Assembly: GCF_036370855.1 (NCBI RefSeq)
Contig: NC_088099.1
Location: 33,004,501-33,068,500, forward strand
DNA: 64,000 nucleotides
Source: Dromaius novaehollandiae
Taxonomy: Eukaryota; Chordata; Aves; Casuariiformes; Dromaiidae
Reading direction: 5' to 3'
Each line of letters starts with the position of its first letter. Position 1 is the first letter of the stretch. The position numbers and the translations under genes were made by a program. The notes beneath the pieces were generated by a model. The model had not been told where the DNA came from, did no database searches, and worked only from the letters and a program-made list of their open reading frames with translations. This document shows, in pieces, positions 15,001-35,016 of this stretch.

Positions 15001-18000
15001 TGTTTGAAATGGGTGTAGATTTATCTCTGAGTCATGCGGGGACAATATTGCTATGGGTTGGGTGAAGTTGTTAAAGCTTGCACACATACATGTGGCCTTC
15101 TGGTACATGGGACTATCCCATTTTTTGTGGCTTCAGTGTTTGTTTGTCCAAATCTTCCACCTTCTGTTGCACTCCTAAAGAAGGAATGGCCAGTCTTTTC
15201 TCTTTGCTCATGCACTGGTCCTTGACTGTCTTGATTGTCTTGGGAAACTTGTCAAGTGGGAAGCTTGTCCCATTGGCTGGCCTGAGCTCTTTTGAGAGAG
15301 CTAATGTGAAAGTTGCTGGCTTACCTTTGACATGGGCAATGTCTGTAAAGATGGTAGGCTTTTTTCTTAATCAGTACCTCTGTTCAGTGATGGCTCAGAG
15401 AGGAGTCTTCCTTTTGCCTTTAAAATGTCTCTGGCCTCTCAACTTGTGGTAAAACTTATCAGCGAAGCAGGTTATGTTTGAGGCTTCTCCTTGCAGTTCC
15501 TCTGTGGCAGCAGTTGGTAACACAGATGAAGACTTTCTGCCTCTCCTGAGACTTAGGCCAGCTACATAGGTGTAAGGTGCTACATAGATGCTACAATGGC
15601 ATCAGTCTCCTCTCTATCCCTCCCTTCCCTCCCCAACTTTTTTCATCATTAGTCTAGTTTCCAAAGACGCCATGAGATTGGTCATTGTCTGTTAGTTCCC
15701 CTTTTCTCCCACAGCTTCTGAACCTGAAAGCTGACTCCATCTGCCTGTTCATCTGTGTCACAGCAGTAGATATCTCAAAATATGTTTCCATAAGTTTAGA
15801 AAAACTGATGGCAGGATAGAGAGAACAGACCCATGTTAATGCTCCCTGCTAAGGAAAACCTAGCTGAGTTGGCAGCAGCCTGCAGGGCAGTCAGTGCCTC
15901 TGTAACTCCCCAGCACCAGCTGTCCTTGCCCACCCAGGTTGCAAATGTAGAAGGACCCCTGGGGCACTGTGGCTACGGGCACCAGTGAAGGGAGACCTGG
16001 GCTTCTTGTGATGGGGAGGATGGGATGATACAAGTCCTAGGACACTGAGCTTTCTTAAGTAGTTTTGCTGCTCACACAACAACTTGTCCAGCACATGTTT
16101 GAATGGAGATCAGGAAAGTATTTAAAGAGGACTGCACTAACAAGAAGTGTAAATATTGTTATCAGCAAGATTTCAGCTACCGCGTAGTCTGGGCTTTAGA
16201 ACCAGGGCCTATAATAACATGACACAGGTATATCTAAAAATTATCTGCATTTGCTTAGTAATCTACTTGCATGTACTACCTCCCCTGATGTATGTAGGTG
16301 AAATTTCACCTCTGGAAACCAATGCCGATACATAATTTCCAGTTCCCTCCAAACAGAGCCTGTCTTCCATAGTGCTGAGCAATTTGAAGTAAGCAGCATC
16401 TGTGGGGCTGGGATTTACTTTCTGCGATCTCCCATAGCCTCTGAACACTTACTCTTTGAATGATGGTGCAGGTCCTCTGGCCTCCTTCCCGTAAGTTCTC
16501 CCTGCAGAGAGCTGACAGTCTGCTCCCACTTTCTTTCCTCACCAGCCCTGCTTATCGTACAGTTGAAAATGAACGGTGGTGACTGAATAACAAATCACGG
16601 TAACATTAGAAAGCAGGCTGTGGTCAGAGGATGATGCCTGGCAACATCCTGGGAGATGCAGTGCTGTCCCCAGCACTTTTTTTCCATTTCCTGTCAAAAT
16701 GTGATGCTCCACTCTACTGATTTACCTCCCATGTCTTAATTTTTCCTCTTTATCTTCAGGCAGGATGTTAAAAGACATAATTTTCACTGATACTTTTAAT
16801 GCAATTAGGAAGAAACCATCACAGGAGAATGTGGATATATTAAAGACTGTTGAATTACAATGCAGCGTTTAGGTGGTAAAAGCCCATACAACATTATTCA
16901 TTGCTTTTCAAAAAGAAAACTTAGGTACTTATGGTTCATTCCTGCTTGCCAAAGTAATATTTACTTATGCTAGATACTTCCTTGACCTGTCTATACAATG
17001 AAGTAAAGCAGAGCAAGAAAAAATACAGAAAAGGCTCTGTTACCTAGTTCAGTCTTTAAAAATGTCCCTGTAACACACTGCACAACCACTCGGAATGGGT
17101 TCATGCTTCCTCTTTTTTACCTTTCTGTTTTGCCCTTCTGCTGTTAGTTTTGCTCTCTCATGTTAACGTGGCTATATTTGGAAGCAAGATAAATTAGTTT
17201 GCTGCAAACCTATTAAGAGTTTGCTCTACGAAGACTGCACAGAGAGGGGCAAAGAGAACAGCTTGTGCCACTTTTCTGCAAAGGAATGTTGCATACATCA
17301 TGGGAAATGATCGGCGTGGGTGGAATTCTTCAGCTTGTTTGTCAATGTGAAGTTTTTTGAATAGTGTCATTGAATATAGAAAAATCCTTATTTTCACAGT
17401 CTAGATAATCCCTGGTGTTTTCTTAAACAGTGCACTAATATGGTCCCTTTTTGTCAGACAAAGAGAATAATGCAGTACTCATCAGTAGCCCTACATCGGC
17501 AAACAATCCATGTATACAGGAGTGCAGTGGAGGCAAAAACAGGGCTAGCAGAGGGTTTGTTTGAAAACTTAAAGCTGACTCTGAAAATGACCCAGCTACA
17601 CTATAGATACTTTGTTGGGACCTGTAACCCTATCGGCTCGCATCCAGGCTGACCATGAAGCTAAGCTGATCCACATGTTTTCAAATTTGGCTTGGAAATA
17701 TAGTTTTAATTAGTTCAAAGTAAGCTATCTTGAATTACCTCACATTTACCGGGGGAGAGGAAAGAAGAAGAGCCAGTATGCAGATAGTTACCATGGAACA
17801 GGTGATATACATAAAAGCTTGTTACCTTGTGCATGTTCTTACCCTGCAGTAAATGAGCTTGCTCCTATTAGCAAATCTGAGTCATTTTAAATCCCTAAGG
17901 GATGGAAAAAGCTCACTCTGTATTTGAGTAAATATAGCATGCACCTTTGCTTGCATGCAAACATCCCCCTCCCTTACTGGCTTGATTTCACTTGTTGCTT

Positions 18001-21000
18001 AGCTGTACCACCAGTACGCACATTCATTTCCAGAATTATTTCTTTGGCTCCTGCTTCTGCAGTATGATCCAGCTCAGTGCGAAGAAAAGAAGTAGGTTCA
18101 AGATGTTAGTACTTGCCTATCTGGTGTTCCTTGGCTGTTCTTCCAAAAGGGTATGTTTGGGCAGGCCCATTGGCAGCATGTTTGGCACAGAACTGGTACA
18201 CTGGGTGGTTTGGATTTGGGAAACCTGGGGGAAGAGCTGTGTACCTGCATCCTGAATTTACATGCTGTATGGATTAATTTTACAGGAATACTCATATACT
18301 GATATATTAGATGTGTGTATTTAAATGGTGGTGGCACTAATGTAAATAGTAGGCACAGTGATCTATGAATATGTTGTCCATCGGTAGGGACGACAGTCAA
18401 GGTTGAGTCCAGGTCAAGTCACCCTGGAAAAATATGCACTGAAAGCTATTATCATGCGAAGTTTTACTGCAGTGTGAGTAATTCTTATAGTGTTGCTGTA
18501 GTTACACTAGTTGAACTTTCCTGCTTGTTTTAAAACAGGCTTAGAAGAGGGTGCAACAATGGAAGATGTGTATTTGGCTTCGGTGGAAACAGATCGAGGC
18601 GTAAAGGAACAGTTACGGCTTTATGACACTAGGGGTCTGCAGGAAGGTGTAGAATTGCCAAAACACTATTTCTCTGTTGCTGATGGCTTTGTTCTCGTGT
18701 ATGCTGTGACCAGCCTCGAAGCTTTCCAAAGGGTTGAAGTGCTCAAAAGAGAGATCGACGTCTTTAGAGACAAAAAGGAGGTAAATGCATGATGCCTTAA
18801 CTGCGTGGCTTATTTGTATATCAGTGATAGGAAGTAAGGTTGCAAAGCATGAATTTTGTCTCTGTAAAACTTGCATACAAAGGAAAACGAATTTGCCCAC
18901 AGCCTTGGGCAATCCAACAAAAGAAAGCTTTCTCATGCTGGGGAAGCCTAATTCACATGCCATGCAAGTCATGCAAAAGAATGTGCGTGTGGTTTTTGAT
19001 TTTTCCCTTACTTCCTCTACTTCAGCTAAAATTCAAATAGCTGAATGCACAAGTCAGGACACTTACGACTAATAAAACATATGGTCCACAGCGGTGCAGT
19101 TCGTGTATTTTTTTTTAGATATTGTACATGGGAAGTCAAGTGCACAGAATAATATAAGGAAGGGCATTATCTTTGTTTGTTTTGTATTCATGTACTCGAT
19201 GGCTTACAAACTAGTGTAATTGACAGTGGGTCTCCCAGACATTTGTCAATTGGCAAAGCGGCTTTAATGTATTTTAACAACCATATTGAATCAATTCAAT
19301 TGTATGAAATGACTGCTCTATTTTCCCTTAGAAAGCAGCTAGTGTTTTCAGCTGACAGTGTTCCAGCTTAGCTAAACAAATATAACTTGCATGTGGCATT
19401 ACCATTACGGTTTTTCTTACAGTATCTTTATATTCTCTAGTAGTTTTCTCTGCTAAATGTCTTTAGCCTGCAGATCTCCAAATATCTGTTTTATGCTGTT
19501 AAAAAAAAAGTGCACAAAGAATTAATTGGGTAACAGTAGAGAGACACTTTCCATAATGTAACTTGCTTAGTACTCACAGCACATGGAAGGCAGGCTCATA
19601 GTTTGACAGAAGCCTAACATGCAGTCACGGGAGAGGTACGTTAGCTGGTAGGGCCTGCTGGAGCTGCAGACTGTCACGTATACTAGGGTTACTGGAGTCA
19701 GTCATAGCTACCCTGCAGGGTAAGGAAAAGTGGATAAGCAGGAAGCTTTTCCCAGGCGCTGCGCTTTGCAAGGGCCCTGACTTGTTATGTTAGGGCATGT
19801 TCTAATGCAGAGAGGCAGTCACAGCCCCAACAGGATGTGTGTCCCTGCTCCTGTGTGTTGCCTGCCTCCTCTCTCTCACTGCATGCAGGTATTTTAGAAA
19901 ACTGCCAATTTGCTCATCCTTTATGAGAACTGAAAGTTGCTGTGTTCTTGACTGAGAATGACATAATGGAAATAGTGGAGCTCACAATAAACTACATAAA
20001 ATTAGTTCTATCACTGAGATTTCCACTCCATATAAAACAAGCTTTGAAGGGGGTAGAAGGTGAGGCCAGGAGTCCTTGGACAGATAGCATCAGCAGGCTT
20101 ATGGCCTGGGCTCTGCTGTGTTTCCTTAACAGAATTAAGGCTTTATCTCCACACACGGTGGTGCCTCTGAGCTGGCAAAACCTCACCTTGTGAGTAACAG
20201 TCCTCTGCTGTTTGGCAGATGACAGAAAACACTAATGGCTTGTTCCTTGCCTCTGCTGGCTGTGGCAGTTCTCCAGCACGCACCTTAAAGTCTGGCCAAA
20301 TTTTATACTAAATAGAAGTTGTGTTCTCTCACACTGACAGAACTCAACCACAGGTAAAATTCAGTTGGAGCATGTGGTAAATGCATATGAAGATTACAGA
20401 TTCTTTCAAAGCCTTTGCAAAGGGAAAAAACATCTATCCAAATGCCATGTGCTGCTGTAGAAAAGAAAGGAAGCTTCAAACCTTACAGGAACAAGACAAA
20501 CATCTCTAGCTGGAAAGAAACAGGAGACATCCCAGAGTTAGCTTGATGAACAGGAAAGGGCAGGTGGGGGTCTCCACAGCAAAAACCAAATCTGCAACAG
20601 GAGAGGACCCTATCACTAGGCCTTTGTCAAACCACTACAGAGTGCCAAGATGATCCCAGAGTTTCACTAAGGACCTTTGAGTATCAATATTGGTATGGAT
20701 ACCCCTAACAAGTGATACTGTTAAATTTTCTTTTTTAGAAAATGATTAACTGAAAATAAGCATGAAAGAACAGTAAGTTAAAGTGGTCAGCTCTACATTG
20801 AGTACTTCCTAGAATGGAAGCACTGGGCAGGCCAGGGAGCTCAGCTCTGCTGCACTGTCTTGGTGATACAGAAGTCACTCAATTGATCCTTACAACTAAG
20901 GGACTGACTTGATACAGCTATTCTGCTCTAGCTAGATAAATAGCTGCTCTTGAAACTGCTTCCAGGAGAATGGTACTGGTGCTTACCTCACCGGTTCAGC

Positions 21001-21843
21001 AACAGAAGACTGTTCACTTAGGTCCCTCTAGTGGCTTACCACGCCTGCAGGAGTGGGGAGCCACCTGGGAGAGGGGCTAACAATTCAGCCTGTGCTGCAG
21101 CCTTGCGGGGTTGCCTGATGCTGTCTACACAGGCTGCTTTGTAGCAGGTATTGGCTTTATTTATACTGCAGCCTGGGTGAAACCCACAACTGTCAGAGCC
21201 AGGCTTTCTCTGCTGCCATGCATTTTTTTCTCAATCTCTCAAGCATTTGCTGCTCTGATCTACTCAGATTCATGCTCTTGTCATTTGTCTATGGCAGCTC
21301 TATTGCAAAGTAAATGGGGAATAGGGCTGTTTAACTTTTGCTCTTTTGGGTATGGTTTCCCTTGAAGTGATATGTGGGGGAGGATCCAGCCTGTCCTGTC
21401 ATTAAAGTCTGCTCCCAGTTTGCAAGTAGATGATGCTGATTTGAATCCCACAGCCTACTCTTCTGAAATATATGCAGCTTACCTTGTGCCAGTGCTAACT
21501 TAAAGAACAGGTCTGAATTGTGCTGCTATGTGCCTGCTGTTTAAAAGCACTGCAAGCGGTGGATGCTTTTTGTATAAAGCTCATCCTTTTCCTTTGTTTG
21601 TAGGTAACTGTTATTGTCTTGGGAAACAAAACGGACCTCCTGGAGCAAAGACAAGTGGAAACAGAAGCCGCACAGCAATGGGCAAGGGCTGAGAAAGTGA
21701 GACTGTGGGAAGTGACTGTGACAGATCGGAAAACACTGCTTGAGCCATTCACCTTCCTAGCTAGCAAACTCTCCCAGTCCCAGAACAAATCCACATTTCC
21801 CTTGCCTGGTAGGAAGGGCAAAGGGAATAACTGCGATAACTGA
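11927..21843 (+). CDS. NKIRAS1: NF-kB inhibitor-interacting Ras-like protein 1 (kappaB-Ras1), full spliced coding region
   Basis: kappaB-Ras proteins are atypical small GTPases that bind the PEST region of IkB-beta, slow its degradation and so dampen NF-kB; they also restrain Ral signalling. The coding sequence is the join of 11927-12020, 18539-18780 and 21604-21843, giving 191 aa and TGA. Visible motifs are the P-loop GMASVGKT (residues 11-18), DTRGL in place of Ras DTAGQ (61-65), NKTD (120-123) and the family stretch [12 protein letters not shown]. There is no C-terminal CAAX box; the protein ends NNCDN, as expected for this non-prenylated family. From memory, human NKIRAS1 is 192 aa. NKIRAS2 is the alternative, but MEDVY, the [10 protein letters not shown] stretch and the RPL15-UBE2E1 neighbourhood favour NKIRAS1. 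Confidence 0.95.
12021..18538 (+). other. NKIRAS1: NKIRAS1 intron (6.5 kb)
   Basis: Bounded by the GTGAGA donor and the TAAAACAG acceptor. Many short open frames occur but none shows a protein family or splice context. No clear repeat is recognised by eye. Confidence 0.75.
18539..18780 (+). CDS. NKIRAS1: NKIRAS1 coding exon 2 (switch regions)
   Basis: The acceptor is TAAAACAG before GCTTAGAAGAG. The first two bases complete the split glycine, then [11 protein letters not shown] follows, through ETDRGVKEQ and YDTRGLQEG, ending FRDKKE at a codon boundary. The donor is GTAAAT. This is 80 full codons. The open frame begins upstream of the acceptor, and those extra residues are intronic. Confidence 0.95.
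18781..21603 (+). other. NKIRAS1: NKIRAS1 intron (2.8 kb)
   Basis: Bounded by the GTAAAT donor and the TTTGTAG acceptor. A CTCF-like sequence lies at 21023-21041. Otherwise nothing is recognised. Confidence 0.75.
21023..21041 (-). promoter_or_regulatory. CTCF-like motif (weaker)
   Basis: The minus strand contains AAGCCACTAGAGGGACC. It matches the CTCF core CCACYAGRKGG well but has A where the consensus has C after GG. Occupancy is unknown. Confidence 0.35.
21604..21843 (+). CDS. NKIRAS1: NKIRAS1 last coding exon
   Basis: The acceptor TTTGTAG is followed in frame by [16 protein letters not shown], through [12 protein letters not shown] and [11 protein letters not shown], ending [15 protein letters not shown]. 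It contains the guanine-specificity motif NKTD and the family C-terminus. It is 79 codons plus the stop. Confidence 0.95.
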   Translation, partial: VTVIVLGNKTDLLEQRQVETEAAQQWARAEKVRLWEVTVTDRKTLLEPFTFLASKLSQSQNKSTFPLPGRKGKGNNCDN

Positions 21844-21943
21844 GCCACCTTAACATTGTCTGCTGCTGCTAAGGTCACAGCCTTAGCCCTTTCTCTGCCA
21901 TTTGCTTCTCACAATTTCACTTAAAGCAATAATCTCATTCAGC

Positions 21944-21949
21944 AATAAA
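21944..21949 (+). terminator. NKIRAS1: Candidate proximal polyadenylation signal of NKIRAS1
   Basis: AATAAA lies 100 bases after the NKIRAS1 stop. It could give a short 3'UTR isoform. The downstream GU-rich content is modest. Confidence 0.4.
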
Positions 21950-22226
21950 ATCAGCAAGCTCATGGCTAAGAGGTATCCTTCCTTTTTTGGGGCTTGGCTT
22001 GAAAGTCACTGATGGTCAAAGTCTTAAAAGCACTTCATGACAGTAGTTACCTTGCAACAATGGTTACAAGGGGAAGTGGAAGAGAGGCAGGCAGTCATGT
22101 CTTTAGCAGGGGCTTGACTTCCCCAGGTACAGCCACATTGAGGGTCAAGTCAACAGGCTTATGACTAAGCAATCCCCCAGCAAGCCTGCAGATCTATAGC
22201 CTCTAGTCACAAATAGTGCTGGCTCC

Positions 22227-22232
22227 AATAAA
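22227..22232 (+). terminator. NKIRAS1: Candidate distal polyadenylation signal of NKIRAS1
   Basis: AATAAA about 380 bases after the stop, followed within 30 bases by the GU-rich CATATGTGTG. This is the better-supported of the two signals seen, though longer 3'UTRs are not excluded. Confidence 0.45.
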
Positions 22233-22249
22233 GCATTAAATCGGGAGAG

Positions 22250-25200
22250 CATATGTGTGAAATGGCAGCAGTTTCTACCTTGACCTTAAACAGGGACACC
22301 CCTGGCCATAGTAGTTTTTGGAGCTGCAGGAGACTGGGGTCAGCGTGTTGTTGCAGGAGAAAGGGTGAAGCAGGAGGTAAAACTACAGGAGGTAAATCTG
22401 CTAGTGTTGGGGGGGGGGGGGGGAAGGGGGAAGGGAACGGGACAACAAAACAAAACAAAACGCCTTGTGGGAGACCCCAGAACAAATATACCTTGACATG
22501 AATGTTGTCAGCAAAGTCTGGCAAACAAGGCTTTCAGTTTAGGAATTTATTTGTACAAACCAGAAAAGCTCTCAGAGCACTCATTAATTTACCTGCAGCC
22601 TGAAGGACAACATAGCTGTATGTGGTATTGTTCCAGAATGTCCAGTACAAATCACTCACGTTCACATAGGTGATAATTTTACTGAGAAATTATATGGAAC
22701 AACTTTGTAAGCAGGAGGTACTGCACCAGAGCGCTTAGTGCATTACATAACACTCGTACCCAGCTGTACAGTGAAGCTGCAGTAATCTACAATCTGTACA
22801 AAGCTAGAGGCTTGATAACAACTGGTACAAAGCACTGTACTGCTGTGTGAGGGGACTAGGGAGGCTAGGCTAGGCGTAGGAGGCTGTCTTCTGGGAACAT
22901 CCCTGTAGCAAATGCCCAGAAATACTTGTTCAAATCTCTTGGCTTTAATAAGCGGCACATTGTCCAGCAGCATGAGCACACTATACTGCACTTGACTCTC
23001 CACATGGGTAAATCTGTGCTCCAGGAATTTGCTGTCCTAGGTCAGCCTGTCAGTGCACAAAGGCAAATCAAATATAGAAGGGCAGAATGAGTCCAAAAGG
23101 TGACTGTTGAGAGAGAGAGGGACACACAGAAAGGGACACACACCAGGTTTTGCACTGTAACACACTAATTGATGCTCACTTCTTTGCTTTTGAAGATATG
23201 AATGGGGGAGAGGTAGTGAACTGAAGTACTCAGTTCCGTAATTTTCCACTAAATTAATCTTGTTTTGAGAAAATATTGAGAATTTAATTGTGAGTCAGCA
23301 AAACCACAAACAGTATTTGCACTGTCATATCATAACTGCTAAATAGTGTGTTTAATGAGCACAATTAAGCTGTGTGCTTATAGCATTGCTCTACCCTGAA
23401 TACTGACAAACCCTGTCAGCATTACTAGTGTCAGAGCAACAGTACAATTCACTAAGAATTAAGCAAGTATTCCTACCTTTATAATAGAGGTAGACGAAAC
23501 TGTTTATGCGCTTTGCTCAATATAGTTTGGATTGCTGTGGCCAAGGAGTGAGATAAGAGAGCAATTATGAATGAGCAAGCTCCTGTAACGTTCTGCAAGA
23601 AACATACCATCGCTTCCATTGCAACACTGCAGCTGAGTAAGCACTGTAGCATGACCTCCCCCAACCTGGCTAGTAACAGTCATTGTCCCCAGCGATGCTG
23701 TAGAACAACACTCCCTCCTCACTCATTTCCTACTGAACATACATACATGTGCTCAGCGCCTTATCCCCACCCAGAAGACTCTGCCTGCATGTTGGGGAAG
23801 CGGAGGTGACTTCATAGTAGCAGAGGTTCACCACCTCCTTGCTGCAACCTCACACCAAGGAACTAGTGATGTTCCTTCCCTCTTCTTGAGCTTAGCAGAA
23901 CCCTTCTTCAAGAAGCAACTTGATGCAGCTTTGGGTTAGTCAAAACAACCAAAGACCTCTGCTAACCGCACAGTCATTGAGGCTGACCCTCGAGCCACAG
24001 GAGTGTAGGTTGACAAGTGAAGCCAGTCAGGATTAATTTAAAACACTGTGGTGATGGAAGGGATGGAGATGACTGGTTCCTGTCCAATTCTGCACCCCGC
24101 AGACTCAGTGCCAATTACCCTGCTGAGACTGACCTCCGTACGCTTTGCTGCTGGAATCGGGGAGCCATGTCATGCAAGATCAGCTGGTCCAGAGGCACAT
24201 CAGACTTGACAATGATCTAAGAAAGGCAGGAGAAAAAGGGATCTTCTAGGGTGACTAAGACCATGTTTCCAAACGAGTTATGTGAAGTCAAACACATTAT
24301 CTTTTTGGTCAAACTCGTTTCTAGGATCCTTTTGGGCAATCACATAAACAACCACAACCCACTGTTTTCCTTCATAGGTTTATTCTGCTGCTTTTTAAGC
24401 AGTCAAATCAATTGCCTTTTCTAAATACTATAGCATTTCAAAGACAAGTGATGGAAGTGGTAGTTTTTTCTCAGCTTGTACTGAGTCAAAGTGAAACTCT
24501 CTGAAGTACAGTTTTACATAGAGTTAATAAGTGAAGTACAACTGTACAATCTAGTGGCTAAAGGGCAGGACATGTATTTTGTTCTTTACTGTTCCACTGA
24601 CTCAAAATCTGTCCCAGGTCACTGGGATCACTTATCTACTACACAGCTAGACAGTCCTTTCACAGATAATAGAGAAGATGGATTATTAAAGGGGGGAAAA
24701 AAAACGCACAGTAAATTCAACCTTCTTTCTCCATTCCTCTTATACTTCTCTCCTGCTGAAAACAAGTTGCTCAGATCAGACACCTGAACCAGCTCCTCTC
24801 CTCCTGCCAGGTAAAAGAGTCAATTTGGCTTGTACTAGTAATACGAAGCAAGAAGCAGGCTAAAACCTACTGAGATTAAGCCATTTACATCCTCACACAG
24901 TAAAGGGGAGAAAGAAATGAATTTGAGAGAGAGTCCCTTACCAGAGATGTTCCTAGTGTGATGTAGCTATATACCATTAATTTTCTTAGGCTGAGCCAGA
25001 CAGCTGAGGGAGCTCATACACCAAAACATACTTTGTGTCAAAAAAAGGCATTTTAGCAGAGAAGGCTAACATACTACTACCTACCACCACCTAGCACAGG
25101 ATAGGCACCTGTAATTAGCAAGTTATTTTGAACCAAATTAGATCTGATCTATATATAGGTAGGTAGAAAAGTATATAAATCAATTGAATACAGATTTTTA

Positions 25201-25895
25201 TTTTAAAGTACTGAAATAAATCTCAGAGAAGAAGCACTCAGAAGTGTGTTGGAACATGAAGTACCTGCCATGTGAAAATGAGTCTTTATTTCCTGCTATT
25301 ACCCTAAGGGAGTGGCCAAAAACACAATATTCACAACTACCTGCTGTTGCTACATACTTCAGTGCAAACAGTGTATCTCTAGGAGATAATCTTTGTAGCT
25401 AGTTAAAGGATCTACAGACTCAGCCTCCCTTACTCTCCTTTAAGCTGTCTTCTGCTAGCTACCCAGAACTCTTCTTTCTCCTCTTCCAACTGAGAATAGG
25501 GGACTCCATCAGAAAACTAGTCTTTTCTTCCTCTTGACAGTTGCCTTTCCAAATCTCTTACATTTTTCCATCAGTACGTCCAAATAAAATACCAGTTCCG
25601 AAAAGCCAATGCTGTGAATATGTAACTTAAAAAGTAACTAGCAAGGACGCTGCAGCAGGCAATGTCTTCATGGGCCATGCGGGCCTGCCCAACACCTACA
25701 TGATAAGCAACCGAAAAATTCTTACATTGCCATACATCTTATGCTAGTCTAGAAACATCTTCCCGAAATAGAAGCAGTCAGTGCACTCACCTGCAGAGCT
25801 CCCTTGTCTTCGTCCTTACCCGTATTATAATCCTTGAAGTGTACTGGGAGACACTGTTCTGGCAAAATGACAAAGCAGGGCACTAAGCAGAAGTC
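22250..25895. other. Convergent intergenic gap between NKIRAS1 and UBE2E1 3' ends
   Basis: No coding exon is recognised. It holds a 15-G run and several further AATAAA matches on the minus strand (for example 25283-25288), so longer UBE2E1 transcripts could extend into it. The exact 3' ends of both genes are unmapped. Confidence 0.6.
22409..22423. repeat. 15-G homopolymer
   Basis: Fifteen G residues in a row on the plus strand, followed by further short G runs. It is a potential G-quadruplex just beyond the likely NKIRAS1 3' end, and its length may be error-prone. Confidence 0.85.
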
Positions 25896-25921
25896 TTCTT
25901 CCTTTCTTTTTTAAACATCTT

Positions 25922-25927
25922 TTTATT
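25922..25927 (-). terminator. UBE2E1: Candidate UBE2E1 polyadenylation signal AATAAA
   Basis: On the minus strand GCTAATAAAAAGATG lies about 765 bases after the stop codon. It is a canonical hexamer in an AT-rich context. The upstream alternative is at 26061-26066. Confidence 0.5.
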
Positions 25928-26239
25928 AGCACAGTAACAAATGCAGACTTAAGTAGCCCACAACATACAACCAATCCACTGAGTGACTCCTATTCCACGC
26001 CTTACAGTTAAACAGCTTAAGGTATTTCACTACAGGTTGCCATAAGTCCTGATTAAAACCTTTATTCTTTTCACAAAGATAGACTGGCTTATAAAATAAT
26101 ACATTAACTACTTCTCATTTCATATATGAGGCCATATATCCACTTCTCCATATCACAGATCATGAGATGACAGTCTTTAAAAAGGATTTGTTAAATACCA
26201 ATGTGCCCTCCATAGGGGAAAACAATCCCAACATCTTTT

Positions 26240-26305
26240 TACAAAAAACCCAAACCAAAACAAAATAAAACCCCCAAACCAAAAACAAAACAAAAAAGCA
26301 AAAAC
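26240..26305 (-). repeat. G/T-rich low-complexity stretch in UBE2E1 3'UTR
   Basis: The plus strand is A/C only over most of this stretch (AAACCAAAAC-type units), so the mRNA carries runs of U broken by G and GG. It is low-complexity DNA that could also act as a GU-rich RNA element. Confidence 0.7.
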
Positions 26306-26691
26306 AGCGTGTAGAGTCTTGAAAGAACTTTTACATAAATGTCAACATATGTACCTGTACAAAATTAAGCTGTTTTAATCTTTTACATATTGCAAGCAAA
26401 CTGAAAACCAGAAAAGTCTAAGAAGTTTACATTCTTCTCGGTACTATATGTGAGCTAATATTGCTGAACTAATTACAGTCTTAAAATATGCTATTCCCAA
26501 TTCTAGCTGTCTACTGTAGCAAGATACCTTAAGTTACAACAACAAAATCTTAGGAAATAAAAGACTGAATAAAATCTGTTATAGAAATACCCTACTCTTT
26601 ACCAGCACCCTCCCTCCTCCCACCCCTTCAAAATCATAAGCAGCTCTTTCCATCACAGACAAATAATGCAAGAGTTTGACAAAACTCCAAT

Positions 26692-35016
<8,325 letters not shown>

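Larger units (their letters stand above)
25896..26691 (-). other. UBE2E1: UBE2E1 3'UTR (inferred extent)
   Basis: Runs from the stop codon to just past the AATAAA at 25922-25927, about 0.8 kb. A second AATAAA at 26061-26066 could shorten it. It includes a stretch near 26240-26305 that is T/G-rich in the RNA. The limits are inferred from the signals only. Confidence 0.55.

Noticed and set aside
11927-21843. Assignment of the Ras-like gene to NKIRAS2
   Set aside because: Residue Ala13 is NKIRAS2-like, but the MEDVY and [10 protein letters not shown] stretches and the gene neighbourhood are those of NKIRAS1.
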